DNA of 64,000 nt from Trochalopteron elliotii (taxonomy: Eukaryota > Chordata > Aves > Passeriformes > Leiothrichidae), in assembly GCA_024734555.1 (NCBI GenBank), contig JANPWX010000639.1, positions 757,656 to 821,655 of the forward strand, read 5' to 3'. The notes under the pieces were generated by a model. It saw only the letters and a list, made by a program, of their open reading frames with translations. It ran no database searches and was not told the DNA's origin. Both the position numbers and the translations under genes were made by a program. The stretch's first letter is position 1. Every line of letters starts with the position of its first letter. Positions 49,620-61,408 of this stretch are shown piece by piece.

Positions 49620-49800
49620 AAACCTATGTGTTAATTGATACTTTCATCTCGGTCGTTTTTCAATTAATTTACAATACTGTTCTGTTTATCAGAGTGGGAG
49701 CTGAGCCAAGCCCTCTGTGCATCTGATGAGCCTCACAATAACCCCGAATGCACCTGTTAATTTTGCCTCTGGGTAAACAGTTGAAAACTCCTCAGCTATT
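49620..49800. promoter_or_regulatory. candidate conserved non-coding element
   Basis: Repeat-free sequence with GTTAATTGATACTTTCATC, TCGGTCGTTTTTCAATTAAT and GCACCTGTTAATTTTGCC, three CpG and an E-box (CACCTG). Enhancer-like texture; conservation untested. Confidence 0.25.
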
Positions 49801-51329
49801 TCCTCAAGTTGTGTGGAAACAAAGAAACATGAGATTAAAAAAAAAAAAAAGAAACGGCTAGATTAGGGAATTGGAGATGCATTAATTTAAGAAAGGAACA
49901 GGGTCAAACTAGGGGCTAGGAGGCTAATAAGCACAGAGCACACAGCAAGAAAGCTCACAGCAGGGTAAGAGTTCACTTAATTTATTCAAGCGATCTATTC
50001 CAGACGCAGTAAATGATACATTATTGGATCCAGACCTGCAACTGCTTACTAAGACCAACCTCACTTAAGTGTCATTACCCTCCCCTTTAGAAATATTGCT
50101 ATTACCCAAACCTGTTCACAGTGAGGGCTTTACTCAGCTGGCAATCCACTAACTTTTGTTCTTTATGATGCTCCCCCTAACTCCCCCTCTCTGCTGTGGG
50201 AATTAGGCATAACAACCACCATGCTAACCGCAGAACACCCAAGTTGATACAACTCTATGAGATTTTTAGTACTTCATTACACCAAAAACCAATCCTATGG
50301 ATAGCAAACTATAAACAACAGCAAATGCTATATCAAGCAAGCAGTAAGTGGTTAAGGACTTAGAGGTTTACTAGGGGGTTTCAATCAATCAAAGTCTCCT
50401 TTGTACAAATTAGAGAAAGCTGAAAAAGAAATCAGAGAAACACTTATCATGGAAAATTTAAAGGAACTTCAATTTTATGTCTTTTTCTTTGAACAAAAGA
50501 AACAAAGGGCAGATGGTTTTACTGTAAAAGATTGGCTTTTTTTTCCCCCTGCTGAATTATGATTAATGTGTTTACTAAGCAAGGGCAAAAAGGAGCCCTT
50601 TTATGATGGCAAACTTTCCAGTAGCTGGCTATTGATATCCCTAAGAATATAATTTAATTCAGGGATCAGGTTACACAAGACTTCAGAACATATTAAAACT
50701 GTATTGTACAGACAGAAAGTGTAGGGACTGTGAAGCACATGGAAAGCATAAACCATTGCTTAGTGGGGACTTTCTTCAGTCCTCGGAAACTGGGAAGGTC
50801 ACATGCTCAAGACTACTTTTAACTACCTGTCTTCCCATCCTAAAGAAACAATCCACTCTTCTGGGTATGCTGGCAGGGGATCTAAGATGAAATGTACCAC
50901 AAGCCCCTGCAGCTCTTCTGTGCTTGGGCAGTCTCTGAAGCTGGACAGGACTTGAAAAAGAGAAGATCACAACCCACCCCTACTTCATGGAGGCAAAACA
51001 CGGCGCATAAAGGGCTGCATTTATAGATTACACTACACATTTGCCTGCTCTGGCTTCTGTACTGAGTGGCACAGAGGGCAGCTCCGAGGAGATTTCACAG
51101 TGAGGTAAAGTCCCTCGGTTAGACACCTGCCTTAACATGCACTTTCCACACTCGTGGGCAGTAATGTTCTCATGCTGAAAGAGAAGGAAAGGCTAATCTG
51201 TCACAAAAAGAGATAACTGCGGCAAAAAGTTCCTCTTGCCTTCCCCAGGCTAAAACTTAGCCTTTCCCTGGACTAAGTAACACTTAGCTTGACACCAAAC
51301 ACAGAACAGCTGGAATAGTGGGGAACTAC

Positions 51330-51720
51330 TAAAGGTTTTGTTTGTTAAAAAGTTAATTGAGTGAAACTCATATATTCAGCCATTTGCTTCTCATGTTTGT
51401 TAATTTCCTACACTTAATAGCTTTCGCAAGGTCCTTTGCATTTCTCACTGGGAGCAGTCAGTTCTTTATCTCTGGAAATTAGCACCTCTGGAAAGAAAAC
51501 AAAAGTAGCAGGAAGCTTGACAGAAGCCTTTAGCACGAGAGTGTTATGTATCTTTCAGATTTGGTATCCATTTGCAGAAATGATTGCAAGGCATCATGGT
51601 GTCAGCCATTATGATACTTTATCTGCAGCAGAAGACCAAGAGCTCTTCATAATGCTTTAAGGAAGACAGCCCATCTGGGATTTTAGGCTGGGACACTCTA
51701 GAAAAGATAATTCCCAAAGG
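51330..51720. promoter_or_regulatory. candidate conserved element or exon
   Basis: Repeat-free stretch with AGTTAATTGAGTG and CATTTGCAGAAATGATTGCA words. Within it, an acceptor-like TATGTATCTTTCAG (to 51558) is followed in phase 0 by 33 open codons (starting IWYPFAEMIARHHGVSH, ending EDQELFIML) and TAA at 51658-51660, so a terminal exon is an alternative. The frame is continuous with a 74-codon frame from 51436. No protein family recognised. Confidence 0.22.
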
Positions 51721-52670
51721 AGGATTCATATCTGTAAAAGTCAGAAACAACTAGCCCTAGGACTTTACTTTGCACGCCTCTGGGAGATAGCATTAATAAT
51801 GGGAGTCCTGGTGGCAATTTGCATTCCAAGCAGATCTATCCAAATTGATTATATTCAAAGTATTGCCATTACAAGCTTTTAAAAGGCCTCTGTAAAAGCC
51901 ACAGTAACATTCAGAACTGCCATTTCAAGACTTTTTTGTTTGTTTAATTGTTACTTTTGATCTTTTAGCATTCAGATTTTCAGTATCTTCCTGGAAACTC
52001 AAGGGCTGCAAAACAAAAAGCTGAGATCTTGAAATAATCATTGCACTCCTGGAGCTGAGGCTTAAAGAAAACACTAGATATTGCAAGACCCACATTAAAA
52101 TCCTGAGAGCTGGAAACGCCGTGTGAGGCTTTGGTTTCTCTTTACATAAAGTACTGAGAAAAACCAGCACTTAAAAAAGGGTGATTAGATCCACCAGTCA
52201 GATTTATAAACGTAAGGGGCTTAAAATAACCAAAATATATTAGATTGATAAAGAGTATTTATATATCTGATATATCTGCAATGTGAAAAAAAAATTAGAG
52301 TATCATATATGTAGACCTAAAACTAAAGCCATTTATTTAAAATCCCCCCAAGTTTGTATGACTCACATAAGGGGAATTTTTAATTTTAAATTATTTTTCC
52401 CTTCTGATATCAGTGCCAACTCTCCCCGACCCCTTAACACAATTAGCAGCAGACAATGCCACCACTGTTTCCAGGGTAAGGACATAAGCTAGGAACAAGT
52501 AACATAACAAAGCTGTTTGTGGCTCTACAGTTAAAGGTTATGTCAGCATTTTTGTGATAGAAACCCTGTTTCAGAGGTCAGTAACTCTTCTGGGAAAGCT
52601 CACTGCACTCAGAAACCTGTTGCAGAGGGTTCCTGCCATAAGATACATTCTTTCATGTGCATGTATATCT

Positions 52671-52671
52671 C

Positions 52672-52740
<69 letters not shown>
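52671..52740 (+). repeat. (GT)n(TA)n dinucleotide microsatellite
   Basis: About seven GT units pass into about 28 uninterrupted TA units ending at 52740. Long perfect TA arrays are highly mutable and can extrude cruciforms, so length polymorphism is expected. Frames of alternating Ile/Tyr through it are compositional. Confidence 0.98.
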
Positions 52741-52745
<5 letters not shown>

Positions 52746-53052
52746 AGGTGGCTACACAGAGACCATATTTATGGTTGCAGGATGCTCTCAGCTTCAAGTG
52801 GAATTCTCTTTCCTCTCTTTTAACATTCAGACACACAGTGTGAATTGAAAATTGTAAGATTCAGGTCCCGGACTAGGACAGTTCAGGGCAATATTACCCT
52901 ACTTGATCAAAGAGTTCATACTATACATCTCTGCTTTTTGCCTCCCATGATCTGGCTTTTTAAAATGCAACATTTATGGTACTTTTCAAAGTCTGCAAAC
53001 TGGGCTATAGAGATGAGCCAACACTACATGAAATTTTTGACACAGAAAATCC

Positions 53053-53765
53053 TGGGTTAGTATCTTTATCAATGATTTGGAGGAAGAGATAGGGTGCTCT
53101 CATAAAATTCAGAGATGACACCAACCTGGGGAAAAGTTGATACTTTTCTTGCCATTCAGAGGTATCTTGACAGGCAGGAGGAATAGGCCAATAGGAACCT
53201 TGTAAAATTCAAACAGGTCAGATGCAAATGGAACAGGTTAATTGATGTTGAAATACAGCATGTCTAGGGAGAAGCCCTGCTGAAACAGACCCCACGTCCT
53301 TGTGGCCAGTATGCTGAACATGAGCCAGCTCTGTGCTCTGCCAGTGCTGGAGACTAACAGCATCCAGGGCCATATCAAAAGTCCTATAGCCAGTAGATCA
53401 AAGGAAGCGATAATTCCCCTTTACTTAGCGCTTGTTATATTGCATCTGGAATGCTATGTCCAGTTTTGGGTCCAATAGCACAAGAAAAATGTTGAAAAAC
53501 TGGAGTGAGTCCAATGAAGTACTGCCAAGATGGTCAGCTGGAGCAGGGAAAACTTTTTGTGATGAGGTGATACAAGCAGTAGAACAGGTTAAACAGAGAG
53601 ATTTCACAATCTCTGTACTTGACACTTTTAAGATCCATCTAAACAAAGTCCTCAGTGACTGGAGTTAAGTCAGTATTGGCCCTGCCCTGAGTTGGAATAA
53701 GGCCTGGTTGGATCCCTGGTTGGATTAAGGCCTCCTGAATTCCCTTTCAATTTAAACGATCCTCT
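53053..53765 (+). mobile_element. CR1 LINE, old, internally deleted
   Basis: CR1 parts occur in order: TTTATCAATGATTTGGAGGA and GATGACACCAACCTGGGGAA (reverse-transcriptase region), GCTGAACATGAGCCAGCTCT, TGGAATGCTATGTCCAGTTTTGG, a deletion near 53525-53545, then the C-terminal part encoding FTISVLDTFKIHLNKVLSD, and a 3' end with TTGGATTAAGGCCTCCTGAATTCCC. Frames are broken throughout. Divergence is clearly greater than in the 17 kb and 31 kb copies. A small duplication (CTGGTTGGAT twice) lies near 53705. Confidence 0.85.
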
Positions 53766-54619
53766 AACTCCACTCTGAAGTACACTGGTGAGACTGGGAC
53801 TTCACCATCCTGACCCAGATAATGGACAAATCCAGGCTGGGGATCTTTGGTTCATGAACACATCTTTCTCATTTTCCTTTCACCCTTCTCTGTAGGCTGT
53901 CTGATCCTGCTCTGTAATGTGCTGCAAGGTGGCAGACGAAGTGCTAGAGCTATCATGGCATTTCTATCCCTCTGTTAACATATGCCTTTGACACACTACA
54001 AACACTACACTCAGTAGTGAAGAGGAAAGGTTGTTTGTCGTCTGCACTTTAAGCACCTCAGCTTGATCTCTCCTATTTTCCTTTACTGTCAACTAAGTGA
54101 ATCCAATCAAGTGGCTGATTTAGTGTTTTTAAATTACTTTGTGGATAATGACCTCCGTCTGTCCATCAGCTGGGGATGGAAAATAGATGGACAGAGGCAC
54201 CTTTGCCAAATTAGGCTGGGTGCTGTGAGTCATGTGCAAGTCTTTATCCTTGTTGTCCCACAAATCAGTGCTACTGCACAGGTAGCAGTTTCACACATGG
54301 GTATGTGTCTCTCCTATCTGCTCTATCCAGTTAGGGATATATTTCAGCCTTTTGAACTCTGAGAGCCCTGCAGGCAGCATTGGCACTCAGTTTCACAAGG
54401 AAACTCTGGACTGGCATGAGGCAACAGACAATGAGGCAATAGGCACATTTGCCAGCAGAGCACCTGGCTGGTAGGAGTATTCAGCTTAGCACTTCTTGAG
54501 ACTGAGACTGAACCCCTTGATGCAACCATGGAATTACTCAGCTGCTTTACTGTGGCATGACCTGGCCTCGGTAGGCTACAACCTTTGCCATTGTAGCTTT
54601 CACAGCAGTAGTACATAAA
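53766..54619. other. unidentified sequence between LINE fragments
   Basis: More complex and GC-richer than most of the window but not recognised. It may include further decayed LINE sequence. No gene-like frame. Confidence 0.4.
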
Positions 54620-55095
54620 ACAGAAGGTCTCATAGAGATGAAAACAATACAGATGGTATTTTCTTCAAGAAGGATGTAAGAAAACAAGCTTGACTGTCAT
54701 GACAGACAATGCTTGCAGTACATCAGCTGGGAAGACTCCTGTTGGCATCACGGACTGAGATTTGAAATGATGAAATCGCTTTGAGACTGTTTACAGCGGG
54801 CACCTCCCAAACTTGACCAGTAGCATGAGAAGAAAGAGAGAGATGCTTGTCTGAAAATTTAACAAGTGGGTGCTGAACACGAGTGTCAGAAGTTGGCTGC
54901 AGGCAGGAATAAGCCAGACAACAGTGGAGAGATGACAGGGTGAATATAAGACATGAAAGGCCCTTGAAGTGGAGACAAGTAACACTGGTCTGATGTGATA
55001 GAAAAAAGGAGCCAACAAAGACATGTGTGACATGCTGAAAGCAGCAACTGAGGGAAATGATACTCCCAGAAACATTTTGAGTGGATGTACACAAT
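54620..55095 (-). mobile_element. ancient L2/CR1-like LINE fragment
   Basis: Read on the minus strand it follows the 3' part of an amniote LINE abundant in turtles and crocodiles: CTTTTTTCTATCACATCAGA for the peptide word FLSHQT, then CTTGTCTCCACTTCAAGGG, then a region reading SLSSHATGQVWEVPAVNSLKA in one frame, like the family's 'SFSHAAPHAWEELPVNIRKA', then GTCCGTGATGCCAAC. The end beyond it keeps GTACTGCAAGC and CTGTCTGTCATGACA-like words of the 3' UTR. Frame is lost in places. The family name cannot be fixed without a database search. Confidence 0.6.
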
Positions 55096-55329
55096 TTTAT
55101 ATATTGTGTTCACCAAACCCACAAAAAATACTGCTGCCTCATTTAAAAAATGAAACTATTTCAGCCTGGATGTGCTAAGTAGATTTACAGAAATTAGTAT
55201 CTCTTAAAAACATGATGGACAAAGGCTCAGCAAATGCAGCCTGAAACTGGTGCATCTGACTTTGTCCACCTTTTTGGCCAGAAAGCTTCTTATGAGCTCA
55301 TTCAAACACTGGATAAAGAAGCCACTATC
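55096..55329. other. short spacer between LINE fragments
   Basis: AT-rich sequence without recognisable content; may hold more decayed LINE. Confidence 0.4.
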
Positions 55330-55865
55330 CCACTTACTTAACGTGTGTCAGACCACACCTGGAATACTGTGTTCAGTTTTGATCCCCAAAATGCAAAAAA
55401 ACCTGTGAACAGGCTGGGGAGGGTCCAGAGAAGGGCCATGAAGATGATCAAAGGCCTGGGTAGTCTGAGATGTGAGGAAAGGCTGAGAGAAAAATGGATT
55501 TGTTCAGCCTTGAGAAAAAAAGAATTAGGGGTTATCTTATTACAATGTCCAGTATTTAAAGGATGTCTACAAAGAAGATGGAGACTCATTTTTTACAGGG
55601 AGTCACAACGAAAAGGCAAAAGGTAATGGGCACAAGTTACTCTTGAGGAGATTGTGATTGGACACAAGAGGAAAATTTTTCACAATGAGAACAATCAGCC
55701 ATTGGAATATTCTCCCCAGGGAAGTGATGGATTCCCCAATGTTAGGCACTTTCAAGATTCAGCTGGACAGGGTGCTGGACCATCTAGGCCTTGCTTTTAG
55801 CAAGGAAATTTGCAACAGATGATCCTTGAGGTGTTTTCCAACCGGTTTTCCTGGATTCTACAAAA
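55330..55865 (+). mobile_element. CR1 LINE, 5'-truncated, ORF2 C-terminal part
   Basis: Starts in the reverse-transcriptase end with CCACACCTGGAATACTGTGT (peptide HTWNTVFSF in the surviving frame, equivalent to the family's 'RPHLEYCVQFW' in another frame), continues with RLGRVQRRAMKMIKGLGSL and CEERLREKWICSAL, matching 'RVQRRATKMIKGL...YEERLRELGLFSL', and ends with GGTGTTTTCCAACCGGTTTTCC and a decayed ATTCTA tail. Several frame shifts; no catalytic core. Older than the 31 kb copy. Confidence 0.92.
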
Positions 55866-56429
55866 ATACATGGCTTTGGCAATGTTCATCTCAGCCACCA
55901 GAAATTAGGGAAGCAAAGATAAAAACCAAACCATAGTGAAGTTCAAATTGTGTATTCCACACAATTAGAACAGGTTAAATCTTTAAGCCATTTGTTTCTC
56001 CCAAGTGGATTTAGGTAGTTGATAATTCTTACCCCACACGTGCAATTTTACTTCATTTTTTTCAGATGAATTAGTATTTGTCCTTCCCCCAACATTACAA
56101 GGGCTTTCTCTGAAAAGAATCTATAAGCCAAACATTCTATTCAAAACTTGCTCCTACTTTAACTGAAGTCTATAGGACTATATTTGTTCTTATTGTTACA
56201 GCGTCAAAATGCACATATATGTTTTTTAATTTTCTTACCATTCACATGTGATAGAACATAGAATAGATATTCTTTTTAAGCAGGCAGCTTTTGGGAAATG
56301 ACATCTCAATCCTCAGACCTGTGGTTTAACAGCCAGTATAAAACAAAGCCAAGGATCGTTACTTTGACAAATTGCATACTTCTCACACAAACCAGTTCTG
56401 AATTGCAAACATAAATTACATGCCATAAC

Positions 56430-56458
56430 GTGTGTGTGTGTGTATGTGTATATATATC
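56430..56458 (+). repeat. (TG)n(TA)n microsatellite
   Basis: About seven TG units, an ATG interruption, and four TA units. Ordinary dinucleotide repeat of the same composition as the longer one at 52671-52740. Confidence 0.9.
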
Positions 56459-57799
56459 CTCCAAAATTCATAACTGCTATTCTAAGGCCTTTATAGATTC
56501 TGGGAACTAGGATTTTCATGCAGCAGGTGTTTACCCTATCACTGGGTTTTGATAACCTGAGGATGGACTGCAACCAAGTTCCATAACAGGGGTGTGGATG
56601 GGTTAACTCTGGTGCTGTTGCACCACTTAAGTGCTCAGCAGTTAGAATTACATGTTAGGTCTCCAAGGCAGGTGAGGCCACCCAGCCTAACAAGGCACCC
56701 TCCCCTTCTGCACTATAAAGTAGGTGAGAAGCTAAGAAAACATGCATGAGTCTCCCACAGGGAGAGAGGTGAGAAGATTCCCTTGAAGACAGCTGCAGTA
56801 GTAGCACAAAGCCAGCCAGGGAATTTGTGAATAGTTTGGGACAAACTGGCAAAGAACTTTTCACCAGAGGGTGTTGCAGAATCCCTGGAGTGGTGGAAAC
56901 ACCTGGGGTGTGCCCTGAGCAACACTTCCAAGGGGATACTCTGCTCCCTCTTGTCCTGGCACTGGTGCCTTGGGCAGAACTAGTTTCATTGGGCTTTACA
57001 CAGGGATGTGACTCCCACCTTCAGGACCTGTGTATGGAAGCCACACTAATCCAGTAAAGAGAGAAGAGGTTCTCAGGGAGCTGCTGTGGTCTGAAGTTCC
57101 TCTTAGCATTGCTTACCATGAGAAGCAGGGACATGGCAGGCTACCTCATGAGAGCATCAGAGGCAGGGCATGTAAACACCTTTGCAGGTTTAAATGGCTC
57201 TCAAACCCATCTGCAAGCCAGCCCAGAGTGATTTAATTTCCATCTAACAGAGAGGCAAAGGCGTCGTGCGAAGAAAGGGGAAAAAATTCATTCATAGTTT
57301 GCATACGTATATTTAAAATTAATTTTTTCCTTGACATAGTAGAGTGTAAAAACAAAACCTGGAACAGTGACTGCACTATGAAAGGTGACCGTGAGTACCA
57401 GGACTCACCTGTACAATGTGCCATGACTATTCAGTATGGATGGGAACTGTCTTGGGAGAGCAGCACTGATGGAGAAGCACTTTTTCTGCCAGTGCTACAC
57501 AGAAGCACACCATGTGATGTAAGAGTCGGGCTCACTATTGCACCTCCACAACACTACCGAAAGCTAGCAATAATTGCAATATTTGGGGGCTTATGTTTTC
57601 ATCCAATCTTGCCTGATTCCAGGAGCAAGTACACAAGAATTTGTTTTCAAAGATAAATACATAATCATTGAGGTTCTATATTTGCAGAAAAATGCCTGAT
57701 ACAATGAATCTTAAAGGCTTATGAAACAGCTAGATGACCCTTAGCAATATTAGTTTTAAAATCTCCTAATTTTTGTAGGCAATATAGTGACCTTTTTTT

Positions 57800-58140
57800 T
57801 TTTATTCGGACTCATAGCTTCGAAAATTTGGGTGTTTCCAGTTGCATATTCATCTGAAAATTTTGCTTTGAAAGACAGTCTGATAAATATACAGAAATAT
57901 ACCTTCTTAAATGGAACTTCATTTTAATAACCTGTAATCTACTTCATTCTATAAGGCAATAATAATTCTTTTCAGCACGATTTCTCCTGTGCCTTTCAAT
58001 ATTTGTCAGCGTTATTTTGGCTGCCGATCTGAGACACTAATGATCTAAAAAGAGGTTTCGCTGGTAGTGAAAAAATCTTCAGTCAGCAGACAGATAACAC
58101 ACATGTAATGGACTTGCTGCTAATGTCAAAGTCATATACA
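57800..58140. promoter_or_regulatory. candidate conserved non-coding element with retained CpG
   Basis: Six CpG lie between 57808 and 58065 (ATTCGGAC, TTCGAAAAT, GCACGATTTC, CAGCGTTATT, TGCCGATCTG, TTTCGCTGG), unusual for this window, in repeat-free sequence with AATATTTGTCAGC and CACTAATGATC words. Enhancer-like texture; conservation untested. Confidence 0.3.
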
Positions 58141-59609
58141 ACTGCCACTTTATCATATACTGTTTGTTTTTTAATATCTGTGCATAACTATAAAAGAACA
58201 CATTTCTAAGCCACTACTGGGATTGCCATCCTTACTGAGACCACGGATTTGAATATCCCTGTTGAGTACAAAATGCAAAGCCAGACAAAATGCAGTTATA
58301 AAGCAACGTAAGCCCTTAAGCAATAATAAAAAACAAAGAAATGTACTTGAGATGTTACCCCTCATTTCTTGCAAAGCAAGCTCATATTTAAGTTCAGATG
58401 GACCGGGTTAACAATCACTATTTTTAATGTTAAAATGCCCTGGGGAAGTTATAAACTTACCAAATATGCTGCTAAACTTACTTTATATTGTGTGCAGCTG
58501 TATGGCTTCATACCAGTGACCAAACTTCCTAAATGGGCCAGTGAAGTAAAAGATGCTCTCCCTTCCCCCTTTACACCCTTCCCCCCCATCCCCCACAACA
58601 ATGACTTACTTGTCAAAGGAATTTAATTTATTTCAGTAGTTTGTCAGGTTACTATTCAGTTCTGACTTTCTCTACCTCTCTTACCCTAGGTTTTTGCATC
58701 TGGTAAGGTCAGGATGAAGGAATAGATAAGGCAGGAGAACTATTAAACATGAATGACACTTTTTCTCTTAGAGCAGTCATTGCTATGAAACACAAAGGTC
58801 AGATTTCAACTAACTTTAAATTAGCAATTACAAAGCTAAATGTACTGCTTAATGTGGATTGATTTTATATTCACATTAGAAGTCTTTCCCTAGAACCATC
58901 CAGCATAAACAATTCTACAAAGCTAGTTATCAAGCTAAACCCCACTTTTTTCCTGTTTTTTTTTTATTTTTTTTCCTTTTGATAGATCAAACCTATAAGC
59001 CTGCAACATTTCTTTCTCACAGTAACAGTATTTTCCTGCAAATGCTTCCGTAGCCTGCATTGGAGGTCTTAGAGGAAGAGGTCTGGCTTGTGGATTTGGG
59101 TTTTGTGAAGCTAACAAGGAGGCTGTTATGAGAAGGAGCTTTGGCACGCCATGGCTCATTGGCAGTGATTAATTGGCCGACATAGTTTCACATGATCCAT
59201 CTTGACATCTAGACACAGACCTCACCTAGGAAATGGCCAAGTGGATATCGATCCTGCATCACCAAACTTAGCATCACTAACCCTTCAAGGCTGTTTTAGG
59301 CTTTACTGGCAGAAACTGGCTTCTCTTGAAGCCTCAGCTAGGATAAATGGCCATCAATGAAATAATTACTTAAAAACTGATCTCAGGCTGGATAATTTAA
59401 AAAAAAAAACAATCCATGTGGTCAGAGCAATAAGGAAAAACTGTGTCAGGCTGAAATGTCTTTAAGAAAAACAGGCTCAGTAAACCAGCAGACTGACTAC
59501 AAATTAGAAAGATAACTGCTATCAACAGTGCAGCCAGGAGAAAATGCTTTACTCAGTATGGCTTGAAAATTTGTATTACTTTTTACCACTTAAAAAATAG
59601 AATTATTGT

Positions 59610-59656
59610 TGGGGGTTTTTTTTGTTTTTGTTTTTGGTTTTTTTTTTTTTTTTTTC
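59610..59656 (+). repeat. G/T-rich then poly-T tract
   Basis: GGGGG followed by T runs broken by single G or GG, ending in about 18 T and CCCC. Low complexity. Confidence 0.93.
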
Positions 59657-60450
59657 CCCAAATTCATGCATTTCCAAAGCTCCCAAGACACCTAGATAAA
59701 TACAGACAATCGGCTTCTGGCTAGGTTCAAAAGAGATGCTTTTAAGACCATTGGTCAACTTCTGTACTTCATTAAAGCACAGGAGAAAATTTATTTTGTT
59801 ACATTACAGTAGACCCATTTTTCATTGTAAAGAGATAGCTTACTTATTCAAGAAGAGTCCTGATTAAAACCAGAATTTTTTAAAAAAGTTCAGCAAATTT
59901 AAATATACTACTAGTGCTTGAACTTGATTTGATTAGAAGCCTTTAAAAATCTTCCCATAAGATACATATATTCGTTAAAAAGTAATCCTGTGTGTTTCAT
60001 GTACAAGATCAATCATCTGCCCTGTCCTGTTGATGACCAAATCCTCAGCATGCTGTTGGCAGAGAAGTGAAGGAGAGGGCAACATTAAGTCACAACAAGG
60101 CATCCTGTCACTAAGTAAACAGTGTTGAGGAATGACATCAGATGAAGGAATGATGAAATAAATGCAACCATTCCAAGCCTGCCTATGTGAAAACAAGCAG
60201 TAGGAGCAGCTACTACAACTGCTCGGTGCCTGGTCCTGAGGTAGGATCAGGCTTTCAATCAGATTAGCCAAGGGCCACTAGCACAAAGAAGTTACTCAGA
60301 TGTGCACTGACTTGATAAGCAGTTTACAGATAAATAAGGAGGGCAACACTTGCATCAGCATTAACAGTTTAGCTCAGGGTTGCTCCTAACCTCAAAGTTC
60401 CATGTGTTGGTTCTTTATATTGAAAAGATTAGTTCTGTGAAGTATTTAGT

Positions 60451-60476
60451 AGTTATTTATTTATTTACTTATTTAT
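60451..60476 (+). repeat. (TTTA)n microsatellite
   Basis: About six TTAT/TTTA units with one TTAC variant. Confidence 0.9.
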
Positions 60477-61370
60477 AGGGTTAACAAAGCCTACATAGCA
60501 ACAAATGTACCACACATCTCAGGGATTACAGAGAGAGGCTTTTGGGAATACTGACCATTTTCCTTTGTTCTGGGTTAAAACTGAATCAGCATCACTGGAA
60601 ATGCTGATTCCCTACTTTCCTTGTTCCTACTCTTGCACTTTTCAGTGCTGTAGTCATACAAAAATGTATTCCTATGGTCCAGAAACTATTTTCTGCCTAG
60701 AGTTATTGCTTAATAAAAGCCTACAGATAGAAAAAACTTATTTGCTTTAGAATACCTTTTCTTTTAAAGAGCAATATTTCATGGAAATGTATCTGTTTCA
60801 GTGAAAACATTCAGGATGGAATTTCTAGTGGGTGTGAGAAAGATTTCACCATCAAAATGAACACAAGTCCCAAAGCTCCTCTCCCCTCCCTTAAAACGAA
60901 ATTGTTGCTCTCTGACTAGCCTTGACTCTGGTGGAGTTCTAATGGGATAATTGCACATTTTGAGAGCTGAAAACATATATGCCAGTCCATGAAACTAGAT
61001 TTAAAGCACCACCTAGAAGGAAAGAAAATGATCCCAAACTCTGGTCATCATTTTCATAAACTAAACGCAAAACTCATATACAACACAAAAAATTACACAA
61101 ATCCTGTTTGTCTCAAACTAGAAACCAAGAATAAAAGAGGAGAACAGGCCCATGTTCAGCCATCCTATAAGCAGACTGTGTCTATCACAGAAAATCTGAA
61201 TCCACAAGCAGGCACTGAGGTCACAGGAGCAGGAGCTTAAGGAACCCAGACTCAGGCAAAACATGAAGCTGAGGACTTACAGTTCTCTCTAAGGAGATTA
61301 TTGGCTTTACTTCTAACATTATACCATTTCTGTATTATACGTAGATTGAAAGTTACCTCTGTGATGTGTA

Positions 61371-61408
61371 GAGGAAGGAGATTGATCTGGAGGAAGGAGA
61401 TTGATATG
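61371..61408 (+). repeat. 19-base tandem duplication
   Basis: GAGGAAGGAGATTGATCTG is followed directly by GAGGAAGGAGATTGATATG, one mismatch in 19. It creates a pyrimidine tract on the minus strand that mimics a splice acceptor. Confidence 0.92.

Larger units (their letters stand above)
46986..52670. other. unique AT-rich DNA with exon-like block, hairpin and possible conserved elements
   Basis: The exon-like block at 47817-47920, the CR1 scrap at 48220-48252, the hairpin at 49516-49554 and element-like stretches at 47090-47310, 49620-49800, 50520-50670 and 51330-51720 are listed separately where supportable. An A14 run lies at 49837-49850. No gene can be asserted. Confidence 0.5.
55866..59609. 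other. unique DNA, no gene seen
   Basis: No gene recognised. Contains a (TG)n(TA)n tract (56430-56458), a GC-richer unidentified block at 56560-57240 with a TATAAAG word at 56715 but no recognised repeat, a T-rich run near 57791-57802, a CpG-bearing enhancer-like stretch at 57800-58140 and T-rich sequence near 58948-58980. Confidence 0.5.

Noticed and set aside
52554..52848. Frames with long alternating Ile/Tyr runs
   Set aside because: Direct translation of the TA dinucleotide array.
56560..57240. GC-richer block with TATAAAG, considered as a solitary LTR
   Set aside because: No TG/CA ends, no target-site duplication, no primer-binding or polypurine site, and no retroviral coding sequence nearby.
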